DNA of 54,496 bases from CAZVCG01 sp964626265 (GTDB taxonomy: Bacteria; Pseudomonadota; Alphaproteobacteria; UBA9219): NCBI GenBank assembly GCA_964626265.1, contig CAZVCG010000009.1, positions 1 to 54,496 on the forward strand, read 5' to 3'. Position 1 is the stretch's first letter. Every line of letters begins with the position of its first letter. The notes beneath the pieces are model-generated. The model had not been told where the DNA came from and did no database searches. It worked only from the letters and a program-made list of their open reading frames with translations. Shown here piece by piece: positions 40,920 to 48,895 of the stretch. The position numbers were made by a program, and so were the translations under genes.

Positions 40920-42622
40920 GCCTTGCGCCCGCCGGTCTTGTGCATGATGAACCATTGCTGCGCGATACCCAGGACGTTGCTGAGGGTCCAGTAGAAGATC
41001 AAACCGACGGCGACTTTGGCCATCATGAACGTGAAGATCAGCGGCAGAAACTGGAACACTTGCGCCTGCGTCTTGTCGGGCGGCTGGGGCGACAGTTTTT
41101 GCTGCGCGTACATGCTGACGCCCATCAAGATCGGCCACACGCCGACATGCGGGATGAACGACCAGTCGATCAGGCCAAAACCCGTCAACACAGACGTCGG
41201 ATCGGGCACTGACATATCCTTGATCCAACCAAATAGAGGCGCCTGGCGCATCTCGATCCCGACGTAAAGAACTTTATACAACGCGAAGAATATCGGAATC
41301 TGGATCAGCATAGGCAGGCAACCCGACATGGGGTTCACTTTTTCCCGCTTGTAAAGTTCCATCATCTCGACGCCTTGGCGCTGCTTGTCGTCTTTGTACT
41401 TTTCCTGAAGATCCTTGATCATCGGTTGGATGACCTTCATCCGCGCCATCGAACGGTAGGATTTCAGCGACAGCGGCAGCGTCAAAATCTTGAGCATGAG
41501 CGTGAACACGAGAATGGCCCAGCCCATGTTGCCCAGATGGCTCCCGAGATAGTCGAGTAAATACAAAAACGGCTTGGTCAGATAGTAGTACCAGCCAAAG
41601 TCGATCGCGCGGTCGAAAAGCGGAATGCCGTATTGGTTTTCGTACTTGTCGAGCAGGCGCACGCGCTTGGCCCCCGCGAACAAGCGCGAGGTGCGTTCGA
41701 CGGAAGCGCTTGGGGCGAGGCTGACGGCTGTTCCGCGGAAATCGCCTTGGAATACGCCGTCTTCGGCTTTGTCGCCGTTGCCGGGCGCAAAAGCATATGA
41801 GCCCGTGATTTTTTCGTTCTGGGCAGGCAATAGGGCGACAAGCCAATATTTGTCGGTGATGCCCATCCAGCCGCCTTCGCTCTCCGAGACGATGCGCTTT
41901 TCCTTGATGAGGTCCTTATACTTATGTTCCTTCAACGTTCCGCCCAAAACGCCGATGGGGCCTTCATGCATGATGTAGATGTCTTGCGTCTGCGGCTTGT
42001 GATGCCGAGCGATAAGGCCGAAGGGGAAGATCGTCGCCGTCGCCGAGCCGTTGTTGCGGACGCTGTCGGTGATCGTGAACATGAAGTTTTCGTCTACCGC
42101 AATCGTGCGCTCGAACACGAGTCCTTGGCCGTTGTCCCAAGCCAGCTTGACGGGCTGCGTCGCGGTCAGCGTTTTGTTTTTCGTTTGCCAGACAGTTTCG
42201 CTATCCGGAAGCTTGATGTCGTTGCCGAGCCAGCCGAACTCCGCATAGTAGGGATAGTGCGGCGCGGCCGATCCGGCGGGAGAGAACAAAACGATGTTCG
42301 GCGAAAGGGGATCGACGGTTTCGCGGTACTTGACGAGTTCGAGATCGTCGATCCGCGCACCCTTAAGATTGATCGAACCGCGCAATTCCGGCGTTTCAAT
42401 GCGAATGCGTTGACCCTCGGCGATGATTTCCTTGCGGTCGCGGGGCTGCGTTTCGGGAGCAGGTTCGGCCGTGGGCGCTTTGGCTTGTTCGTCGGCNNNN
42501 NNNNNNNTGACCATTTGCTGGTGCCGGTACGCTTCCATGCGCGGCTTTTCGTAAAAGTAGTGAAAACCGACAAGAATGGCGATGGACAGGAAGACGGCGA
42601 GCAGAAAGTTTTCGTTTTGCAT
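40916..42622 (-). CDS. yidC: Membrane protein insertase YidC (contains an 11-N gap)
   Basis: Inserts and folds inner-membrane proteins with or without SecYEG. About 568 aa. TM1 at FLLAVFLSIAILVGFHYFY, a large periplasmic domain, then the conserved core with LTLPLSLKSYRSMARMKVIQP, MSGCLPMLIQIPIFFALYKVL and a C-terminal LQFLPLIFTF-type region. Eleven N at 42497-42507 fall near residue 40 in the linker after TM1; the frame matches on both sides, but the true length is unknown. The ATG is preceded by CCCTGATCCCTGACACCTGAACA, part of the repeat family, not an SD. Confidence 0.95.
   Translation of the reverse strand: MQNENFLLAVFLSIAILVGFHYFYEKPRMEAYRHQQMVXXXXADEQAKAPTAEPAPETQPRDRKEIIAEGQRIRIETPELRGSINLKGARIDDLELVKYRETVDPLSPNIVLFSPAGSAAPHYPYYAEFGWLGNDIKLPDSETVWQTKNKTLTATQPVKLAWDNGQGLVFERTIAVDENFMFTITDSVRNNGSATATIFPFGLIARHHKPQTQDIYIMHEGPIGVLGGTLKEHKYKDLIKEKRIVSESEGGWMGITDKYWLVALLPAQNEKITGSYAFAPGNGDKAEDGVFQGDFRGTAVSLAPSASVERTSRLFAGAKRVRLLDKYENQYGIPLFDRAIDFGWYYYLTKPFLYLLDYLGSHLGNMGWAILVFTLMLKILTLPLSLKSYRSMARMKVIQPMIKDLQEKYKDDKQRQGVEMMELYKREKVNPMSGCLPMLIQIPIFFALYKVLYVGIEMRQAPLFGWIKDMSVPDPTSVLTGFGLIDWSFIPHVGVWPILMGVSMYAQQKLSPQPPDKTQAQVFQFLPLIFTFMMAKVAVGLIFYWTLSNVLGIAQQWFIMHKTGGRKA
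42497..42507. other. Assembly gap (11 N) in yidC
   Basis: Unresolved bases in the scaffold, inside the Ala/Pro-rich linker of YidC after the first membrane helix. Confidence 1.
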
Positions 42623-42690
42623 TGTTCAGGTGTCAGGGATCAGGGGTCAGGGGTCAGGGGTCAGGGGTCAGGGGTCAGGGTTATCACATA
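42623..42690. repeat. GGGGTCA tandem tract between yidD and yidC
   Basis: CAGGTGTCAGGGATCAGGGG is followed by five further GTCAGGG units with a 7-base period, running to about 42680. On the minus strand it reads TGACCCC repeated up to the yidC start codon. No gene or hairpin is seen. Same unit as before dnaX. Confidence 0.85.
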
Positions 42691-42729
42691 GGTGCAACAG
42701 CTACCAGATGTTAGAGGTCCAAAAAAGCG

Positions 42730-42984
42730 TTATTCTTTCAGCTTTTTGGGCGTGTTTTCAGGGACGGGATCAAAGCCTTGGCCACCCCACGGGTGGCAAC
42801 GGCAAACGCGCCTGATGGCGAGCCAGCTTCCTTTCCATGATCCGTGGGCTTCCAACGCCTTATCGGCGTAAGCTGAACACGTAGGCACGAAACGGCACTG
42901 TCCCCCCAACAAATATGAAAAGCTATGCCGGTAAATCCAGATCAGGCCGCGTAAAGCCGCAGATGATATGTTCAGTCTTGCCAT
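42730..42984 (-). CDS. yidD: Membrane protein insertion efficiency factor YidD
   Basis: 84 aa. Signature GLIWIYRHSFSYLLGGQCRFVPTCSAYADKALEAHG, followed by a segment with WLAIRRVCRCHPWGGQGFDPVP. The paired cysteines and FxPTCS are invariant in the family. An amphipathic N-terminus ties it to the inner membrane, where it assists YidC. It overlaps the end of rnpA by 13 bases. Confidence 0.96.
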   Translation of the reverse strand: MARLNISSAALRGLIWIYRHSFSYLLGGQCRFVPTCSAYADKALEAHGSWKGSWLAIRRVCRCHPWGGQGFDPVPENTPKKLKE

Positions 42985-43343
42985 ACTTTCAACCGCTTCA
43001 GCGCGGTGATCAGATCGTTGCGCAAACTTTTATAATCGCGCGTAACCGTCTCGGGCCGCGCTATCAGCACGTAATCATGGTCTTCCATTGCGTGTTTGGG
43101 AAGGATTTCATGCGCCAAGGTGCGCAACCTTCTCCTTGCGCGGTTGCGCATAACGGCGTTGCCCACGCGCTTGCTGGCTGTAAGGCCCAAGCGTCTTGTG
43201 TTTGCGGTTTTATCTTCTTGCTCGCGCGTCTGCGGCTTGATTTGCACGATGACGCCGGGCGTTATCCATTTTTTGCCGCTCGCCGCGACAGCCAGAAACG
43301 AAGGCCGTTTCTTGAGTGTCGCAAGAAGAGGGGCGCGGCGCAT
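42972..43343 (-). CDS. rnpA: Ribonuclease P protein component
   Basis: Protein cofactor of RNase P, which trims the 5' ends of tRNA precursors. 123 aa. The RNA-binding signature is KRVGNAVMRNRARRRLR, preceded by RLGLTAS. The N-terminus is basic, PLLATLKKRPSFLAVAASGKKW. It lies 24 bases after rpmH and overlaps yidD, as in nearly all bacteria. Confidence 0.96.
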   Translation of the reverse strand: MRRAPLLATLKKRPSFLAVAASGKKWITPGVIVQIKPQTREQEDKTANTRRLGLTASKRVGNAVMRNRARRRLRTLAHEILPKHAMEDHDYVLIARPETVTRDYKSLRNDLITALKRLKVWQD

Positions 43344-43367
43344 GACTGTGGTCTGTGGCAGCTCCGC

Positions 43368-43502
43368 CTAGGCGGTCAGCCGCTTACGGCCCTTGGCGCG
43401 GCGGCGCGCGATGACTTTTTGGCCGCCTTTGGTGGCCATGCGGGACCGATAGCCATGCCGACGCTTGCGCACGAGCTTGCTGGGTTGATACGTACGTTTC
43501 AC
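43368..43502 (-). CDS. rpmH: 50S ribosomal protein L34
   Basis: 44 aa, GTG start. The protein begins MKRTYQPSKLVRKRRHGYRS and ends with RRRAKGRKRLTA, a full L34. AGGAG lies eight bases upstream of the GTG. It opens the rpmH-rnpA-yidD-yidC-engB operon and is preceded by a good promoter. Confidence 0.97.
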   Translation of the reverse strand: MKRTYQPSKLVRKRRHGYRSRMATKGGQKVIARRRAKGRKRLTA

Positions 43503-43534
43503 GAGACTTACTCCTAATTTTCTAAAGCCGAAGG

Positions 43535-43563
43535 TGTATAGGGGCTGGAGGCCGTAGAGTCAA
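43535..43563 (-). promoter_or_regulatory. Promoter of rpmH
   Basis: On the minus strand TTGACT (43563-43558), a 17-base spacer, then TATACA (43540-43535). The L34 start codon lies 33 bases downstream. Good match and spacing for a highly expressed ribosomal operon. Confidence 0.7.
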
Positions 43564-43631
43564 ACGCTAGAGGGCTACGCAAAGGCAGAAAAGGCGAAAA
43601 ATCGTATATTTTCAATTGGATAATCAAATGG

Positions 43632-44519
43632 CTATCCAAACAGCGGGCTGTTCACGATCCAAGACAGCTCCTTGGCCATCAGCTGGGCGATTTTCTCGCG
43701 TTGTTTGGGCTGGCGCAGCAGGGCCTCGTCTTTCGGGTTGGAGAGGAAACCCGTCTCAACAAGGATGGACGGCACATCTGGCGAGCGCAGCACGGCAAAA
43801 TTCGCGGAGCGCATGGGACTTTCCAGCATTTGCCATTTCTTGCTCATGGCGCGGACGAAACTCACCTTCACGCGCTGCGACGTGTTGCGCGTGCGTCGCG
43901 CGGAAAGATCGAACAATATGGCGGCGACCTCCTGATCAGCTTGCGACAAGTCCACGCCGCCGACCATATCGGCGAGGTTTTCTTTTTCGGCGATGGCTCC
44001 CGCCAAGGCGTCGGACGCTTTTTCCGAAAGCGTATAACACGATAATCCGCGCGCGGCCTTGCTCGGCGCGCTGTCGGCATGGATAGAGATGAAAAGATCG
44101 GCCCCCGCGTCGCGGGCGATTTTCACGCGTTCCTGCAGCGGAAGAAAGATATCGCAATCGCGCGTAAGCTTGACGTTGATATCGGGTTTTCCGAACAGGG
44201 ACTTGGCCATGTTTTTGGCGATATCCAGCGTGACGTCTTTTTCCAGAACGCCATTAAGTCCCGTTGCGCCGGGATCGTGACCGCCGTGGCCGGGATCGAG
44301 CATCAGCAAACGCGGCGCGCGAGGTTTTTTAGCGGGCAGCGGCGCATCGCCCGAAGACAACGGAGCCGCGGCCAGCGCCTTCAAAGAAAACGAAGCCCCC
44401 AACATCATTAAAGGCAGAGCAGTCCCGAACTTCAACACAGCGCGGCGCGTAAATTTGCCGCCGGCGGTATCGAAGCCTAAAAATTTTGGACGGCGTTGGG
44501 GCATCGGCGATATACACAC
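43632..44519 (-). CDS. N-acetylmuramoyl-L-alanine amidase (Amidase_3), Tat-type signal
   Basis: Zinc amidase that splits the stem peptide from glycan in peptidoglycan, used in cell separation. 295 aa. A twin-arginine stretch TRRAVLKFGTALPLMMLGASF near residues 24-44 suggests Tat export. Zinc and catalytic residues: DPGHGGHDPGA, GVLEKDVTL (Glu), SIHAD and VETGFLSNP (Glu). No LysM or AMIN domain. The exact ATG is uncertain (MCISPMPQ or the second Met). It ends 130 bases before the rpmH start, on the same strand. Confidence 0.92.
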   Translation of the reverse strand: MCISPMPQRRPKFLGFDTAGGKFTRRAVLKFGTALPLMMLGASFSLKALAAAPLSSGDAPLPAKKPRAPRLLMLDPGHGGHDPGATGLNGVLEKDVTLDIAKNMAKSLFGKPDINVKLTRDCDIFLPLQERVKIARDAGADLFISIHADSAPSKAARGLSCYTLSEKASDALAGAIAEKENLADMVGGVDLSQADQEVAAILFDLSARRTRNTSQRVKVSFVRAMSKKWQMLESPMRSANFAVLRSPDVPSILVETGFLSNPKDEALLRQPKQREKIAQLMAKELSWIVNSPLFG

Positions 44520-44746
44520 TCAAAATATGGCGAATCGACGGGTAATTTTTATACCACGCATCAATGTTTCAGGTTTACCTGTGGTTGGTTGACAAAAGGT
44601 TAGCCAAAAAAACGTAATGATTAACGCCGCGCAAAGGCGTGAAATTCCGGCATTTCTTAATTATTCGTCTCCATTAAGCCAACGTTAATCATGTATTTGG
44701 TACAATATCCTGTATTTCAAGGAAAAAATTTTTTATGGAGTAGGCG

Positions 44747-44965
44747 ATGGGCTGGGGGTTTGGGAAAAAGAGCAAAGCGCCATCGGCGAGGGACGCTCTG
44801 AAACAACAACATGCGTCAGGCTCAGGCATTGTTTATGACGTTACAGATATTTCAGATGCGCCCGCGTGGGCCGATCCCGATAAAAAGCCGCCAGTGACCC
44901 AAAGAGAGATCGACGGGGCCTGGGGAAGGGTGAGGGATTACAAGGGGCCAAAAAACGGCATGTAG
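44747..44965 (+). CDS. Small hypothetical protein
   Basis: 72 aa, soluble and charged: MGWGFGKKSKAPSARDALKQ, YDVTDISDAPAWADPDKKPPV and TQREIDGAWGRVRDYKGPKN. GGAG lies eight bases before the ATG, and TACAAT (44701-44706) upstream may be a -10. No family recognised. The 227-base gap before it holds only AT-rich sequence and possible promoters. Confidence 0.6.
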   Translation: MGWGFGKKSKAPSARDALKQQHASGSGIVYDVTDISDAPAWADPDKKPPVTQREIDGAWGRVRDYKGPKNGM

Positions 44966-45068
44966 TTTGAAGGATGGCCGCGTCCTACTTAAGGGTTTTA
45001 TGCAAAAGCTTTGCGATTGCCGCCGTTTTGCGGCAGGTTGACGGCGATAAAAGGGAAGCTAGGCAACT

Positions 45069-45812
45069 TTGAATCACTCTTATTCCATCTTCCGCTCATT
45101 CAGCGCTTTTCTTCCGCTCCTTGCCGTGTTGGGGCTGATCGTCGTCGCGCCAATGGCTCGCGCCGAGGAAAACTTTGGATGCGCCGCATATCAAGAGCCC
45201 ATCATCGCCGTTCAACCCGTCTTTTCGCCGGAGCGTTACGACAACAACGTCGATCTCGCCGGACTTCAAAACATGGCGGGGCAGCCGAACGTAGCGACTG
45301 CCGGCATGCGCGAAGTGCCGATTGGCCTGACGGCGTCCAGCCTGAAGTTAGATTCTTCCTTCGAAGTTACGTCTCAACCTATGCCGCATGACGGCACGGT
45401 GTGCGCACGGATTTCGCGTTTTGACATGCGTTTCGGTTTCGACGACACGACGGTGTTCGTGGCGCGCGAAATAGTTCCTTATTCCTGCGGTTACCACGAA
45501 GTGGTTGCGCACGAACGGCGTCACATGGCGATTGACCGCGACATCGTGAATTACTATCTGCCGCAAATCCAAGGTTTGATCGCCGCCGAATTGCGCCGCA
45601 TCGGCTCCGTTCGCGCCGTCTCGGCTGAAGCTGCAGAAGCGCATTTGCGCGCGGCCATCAACGGTTATTTGCGCAGTCTGGGGGCGAACGTGGCTTCCGT
45701 GCGTGAGGAACAACAGCGCGCGTTCGATAGCCCGTATGAGTATCAGCGGCTTTCAAGCGTATGCAACGGCGAACTGGCTTCTTTAATCAGTCGCGCGACG
45801 CCCGCGTTATAA
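45069..45812 (+). CDS. Putative secreted HExxH protease-like protein
   Basis: 247 aa, TTG start. Signal peptide with hydrophobic FSAFLPLLAVLGLIVVAPMARA. The mature part has HEVVAHERRHMAID near residue 150, containing HERRH, an HExxH zinc-protease motif, and four or more Cys (GCAAYQ, TVCARI, YSCGY, SVCNGE) suited to periplasmic disulphides. The arrangement recalls small secreted DUF922-like metalloproteases, but I cannot assign the family firmly. A hairpin TGCCGC...GCGGCA lies just upstream (45018-45035). Confidence 0.65.
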   Translation: MNHSYSIFRSFSAFLPLLAVLGLIVVAPMARAEENFGCAAYQEPIIAVQPVFSPERYDNNVDLAGLQNMAGQPNVATAGMREVPIGLTASSLKLDSSFEVTSQPMPHDGTVCARISRFDMRFGFDDTTVFVAREIVPYSCGYHEVVAHERRHMAIDRDIVNYYLPQIQGLIAAELRRIGSVRAVSAEAAEAHLRAAINGYLRSLGANVASVREEQQRAFDSPYEYQRLSSVCNGELASLISRATPAL

Positions 45813-45819
45813 GGCCGTC

Positions 45820-46440
45820 TTATTTCCCTCGCGCATAAGAGCCCATCAGCGTCGTTTGCGCGAGGATGTGGCCTTCCATCGCCTTCAGCAATTGCTCTTT
45901 CGTCGGCGTGCCTGAGATGTCGAGCATCGCGTCCAGAGCGTAGAGTTTGTGAAAATAGCGGTGTGTGCCGATGGGCGGGCAAGGGCCTGTGTATCCCGTT
46001 CGTTTTTGATCGTTGAATCCCTCCCGCGTTCCGGGGGGAAGTTCGCTGACGCCTTCGGGCATTTCCGTCACGTCCGGCGGGATGTTGAACAACACCCAAT
46101 GAACAAAAGTCATCTTGGGCGCGGCCGGATCGGGCGCGTCGGGATCGTCGACGATCAACGCGAAACTTTTCGTGCCGTTTGGCGCGCCCGACCAACGCAA
46201 TTCCGGCGACGTATCCCTCCCGTCGCATGTGCAAACCGTGGGGATGGGGCCTTTATCCGTAAAGGCCGGCGATTCGAGCGTGAAAGACATGACGTGACCC
46301 CTTGTCTGATGGAAAAAATGAGTGCCCGATTTAAGGCGTTTGACCCTGTAAACGCTGGTGGCGGCAAGGGCCTCGGCTTGAATAGTCGATGCGCCGAGCA
46401 TTATAACGCAAAAAAGCGTGACAAGATCGAGACGTTTCAT
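45820..46440 (-). CDS. YbhB/YbcL-type phosphatidylethanolamine-binding-like protein
   Basis: 206 aa, with a signal peptide (residues 1-22). The PEBP core is clear: FTLESPAFTDKGPIPTVCTC, GRDTSPELRWSGAP, FALIVDDPDAPDPAAP, FVHWVLFNIPP, GYTGPCPPIGTHRYFHKLYAL. The GPCPP and DPDAP segments shape the anion pocket. Bacterial members are periplasmic or cytoplasmic with unknown ligands. It converges on the HExxH gene with a 7-base gap. Confidence 0.9.
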   Translation of the reverse strand: MKRLDLVTLFCVIMLGASTIQAEALAATSVYRVKRLKSGTHFFHQTRGHVMSFTLESPAFTDKGPIPTVCTCDGRDTSPELRWSGAPNGTKSFALIVDDPDAPDPAAPKMTFVHWVLFNIPPDVTEMPEGVSELPPGTREGFNDQKRTGYTGPCPPIGTHRYFHKLYALDAMLDISGTPTKEQLLKAMEGHILAQTTLMGSYARGK

Positions 46441-46544
46441 GAAGACAGTCTTTGATCGAAAGCGATCCGAACACTCAACTGGCGTATTGCGCCGATTTTA
46501 TGGCCGCATGTTTTCTTGTTGAATCAACAATCAAGCCGAAAAAA

Positions 46545-48764
46545 TTATCCAAGCGACGCGTTCTTGAGCCTGAGCGCATTGCCGATTACGCTGACCGAGC
46601 TTAGCGCCATGGCAAGGGCCGCCACGGCGGGGCTAAGCATAATGCCGGAAAAAGGATAAAGTACGCCCGCGGCTATTGGTACGCCGGCTGCGTTATAGGC
46701 GAACGCGAAAAAAAGGTTCTGACGGATGTTGCGCATGACGACGCACGATAAACGGCGGGCCTGAACAAGGCGCGCAAGATCGCCTTTCAGCAAAGTCATG
46801 CCCGCGTTTTCTATGGCGACGTCGGCGCCCGTTCCCATCGCTATCCCGACATCGGACGCGGCCAATGCAGGCGCGTCGTTGATTCCGTCCCCTGCCATCG
46901 CCACGACGTGCCCTTCGCGTTTCAATTTCTCCACGAAACGGATCTTGTCCTGCGGCAACACATACGCTCTGAAGTCCGCAATGTCGAGGCGTTTCGCGAT
47001 GACCGAGGCCGTGGCGTGATGGTCTCCCGTCAACATGACGATTTTAAGTCCTTCTTCCCGCAACTTCGCAAGCGCTCGCGGTGTTGTCCGCTTGATGGGA
47101 TCCGCAAGGGCTATAAATCCGGCGGTCTGTCGGTCGACGGCCAGAAAGACGACCGTTGAGCCATTCGCGCGCGCCTCATTCGCGTAAGCCATCAAAGAAC
47201 TCGTATCGGCGTTGAGTTCGCGCATGAAACCCTCGTTACCAAGCGCGACGGTTTTCCCGCCAAGCTTTCCCGTTACGCCTTTGCCGGTGACGGATTGAAA
47301 ATCCGTGACGGCGGGCAGCGCAAGGTTCTTTTTACGGGATGCCCCCACAATAGTCTGGCCCAACGGATGCTCGCTGTTTGTTTCTAAGGCCGCAGCCAGA
47401 GCAAGAACGCCGTCGGCGGCCCAACCATTGGAGGCGGTGACGCCGACAACTTCCGGTTTTCCTTCGGTCAAGGTGCCGGTCTTGTCCACGACCAACATGT
47501 CGGCCTTTTCCAGAAGCTCAAGCGTCTCCGCGTTCTTGATGAGGATACCGGATTGCGCGCCGCGCCCGACTCCCACCATGATCGACATAGGCGTCGCAAG
47601 GCCCAAGGCGCAAGGACAAGCGATGATGAGAACGTTGACCGCGGCGATAAGGGCGTAACCGTGCGCGGGCGCGGGGCCATAAAGGCTCCAGACGATAAAG
47701 GCGGCGACGGCCGCGGCGATGACCCCAGGAACAAAACGTGAGGAAACATAATCGGCCACGCGTTGGATAGGGGCGCGGGTGCGCTGAGCTTCGGCCACCA
47801 TATGCACGATGCGGGACAATACGGTTTCCGCACCGACGCGATCCGCGCGAAGAACAAGACTTCCCGTTTGGTTGAGGGTTCCGCCCGTCACGCCGCTTCC
47901 TTTTTCCTTGGTTACGGGCATGGACTCGCCGGTCAGCATGGATTCGTCGACAGCGCTTGAGCCTTCCGTGACGATGCCGTCCACGGGAATTTTCTCGCCG
48001 GGGCGCACCCGTAAAAGATCGCCGACGCGGACATCGGCCAAAGGAATTTCTTCGTCCTTATCGTCGCCCAGCAAGCGCCGCGCCGTTTTAGGGGAAAGGT
48101 CGAGCAGGCTGCGGATGGCCTTGCCTGTCTGCGCGCGGGCCTTGAGTTCAAGAACCTGCCCTGCAAGCACAAGGAAGACGATGACGGCAGCCGCTTCAAA
48201 ATAAACCGGGACGGAACCGTCTTTCTGGCGGAAAGCGGGCGGAAAAAGCGAAGGGGCCAACGTCGCAACGATGCTGTAAAGCCAAGCAACGCCCGTTCCG
48301 ATGCTTATCAGGCTGAACATGTTGAGATGGCGCGAAAGGAAAGACGACCAACCGCGACGAAAAAAAGGCAGGCCCGCCCACAGAACGACCGGAGTCGCAA
48401 GAGCCAGTTGAATCCAGTTCGCCAGCGCGCCAGAATCCAAAGACGGAAAAATCCCGAAATGACCACCCATTTCCAACAAGACGAGCGGCAGGACGAAAGG
48501 TAGCCCGATCCAGAGGCGGCGTCCCATGTCGATCAGTTCGGGATTGGTTTCATTGGCATCTAAAATCGTTTCGGGTTCCAGAGCCATGCCGCACAGAGGG
48601 CATGATCCAGGCCCCGCTTGCCTGACTTCAGGATGCATGGGGCAGGTGAAAATGGCAGCGCCGTATGCGAGGTCCGTTGACGTTATGGCCGTTTGTTCGG
48701 CGTGGGCGTTCGCATGGCAACAAGACGCTTTGCGCTTGCGCGGTGATGGAATGGGTTTGAGCAT
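46545..48764 (-). CDS. Copper-type P1B ATPase with HMBD N-terminal domain
   Basis: Inner-membrane heavy-metal exporter, about 739 aa. The N-terminus has a Cys/His-rich SCCHANAHAEQ and a heavy-metal-binding domain, FTCPMHPEVRQAGPGSCPLCGM. Then the transmembrane region with CPC in IIACPCALGLATP, the actuator TGESMPV, phosphorylation site DKTGTLTEG, HP motif SEHPLG and GDGINDAPAL. The C-terminal NA...SSVSVIGNALRL matches Cu(I) pumps of the CopA/SilP kind. No N-terminal HMA domain is present. ATG 48764 is preferred to the TTG at 48773. Confidence 0.93.
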   Translation of the reverse strand: MLKPIPSPRKRKASCCHANAHAEQTAITSTDLAYGAAIFTCPMHPEVRQAGPGSCPLCGMALEPETILDANETNPELIDMGRRLWIGLPFVLPLVLLEMGGHFGIFPSLDSGALANWIQLALATPVVLWAGLPFFRRGWSSFLSRHLNMFSLISIGTGVAWLYSIVATLAPSLFPPAFRQKDGSVPVYFEAAAVIVFLVLAGQVLELKARAQTGKAIRSLLDLSPKTARRLLGDDKDEEIPLADVRVGDLLRVRPGEKIPVDGIVTEGSSAVDESMLTGESMPVTKEKGSGVTGGTLNQTGSLVLRADRVGAETVLSRIVHMVAEAQRTRAPIQRVADYVSSRFVPGVIAAAVAAFIVWSLYGPAPAHGYALIAAVNVLIIACPCALGLATPMSIMVGVGRGAQSGILIKNAETLELLEKADMLVVDKTGTLTEGKPEVVGVTASNGWAADGVLALAAALETNSEHPLGQTIVGASRKKNLALPAVTDFQSVTGKGVTGKLGGKTVALGNEGFMRELNADTSSLMAYANEARANGSTVVFLAVDRQTAGFIALADPIKRTTPRALAKLREEGLKIVMLTGDHHATASVIAKRLDIADFRAYVLPQDKIRFVEKLKREGHVVAMAGDGINDAPALAASDVGIAMGTGADVAIENAGMTLLKGDLARLVQARRLSCVVMRNIRQNLFFAFAYNAAGVPIAAGVLYPFSGIMLSPAVAALAMALSSVSVIGNALRLKNASLG

Positions 48765-48798
48765 CGCAGGCAATCTCTTTGTCGGCGGTTACCGAAAG

Positions 48799-48829
48799 AC
48801 TATACTGGAAGACAACGGCGAATAGTGAA
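48799..48829 (-). promoter_or_regulatory. Candidate promoter of the copper ATPase with 19-base spacer
   Basis: On the minus strand TTCACT (48829-48824), a 19-base spacer, then TATAGT (48804-48799), 35 bases before the ATG. A 19-base spacer is typical of MerR/CueR-controlled promoters, but the spacer lacks the expected dyad. Confidence 0.3.
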
Positions 48830-48895
48830 AAACCTGACGGCGGCGTTTATGTCCGCGATTCGATCAGGGGCAGTTAGCAAGGAAAGAGAGACAGG

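Noticed and set aside
40920..41228. N-terminal extension of EngB
   Set aside because: It lies opposite-frame within the yidC coding region; the GTGA overlap start gives the normal family length.
42623..42690. GGGGTCA tandem tract considered as a CRISPR array
   Set aside because: The period is 7 bases with no unique spacers, and no cas genes are present anywhere in the window.
46516..46530. Palindrome TTGTTGAATCAACAA upstream of the PEBP-like gene
   Set aside because: It could be an operator, but there is no promoter evidence beside it and no known matching regulator.
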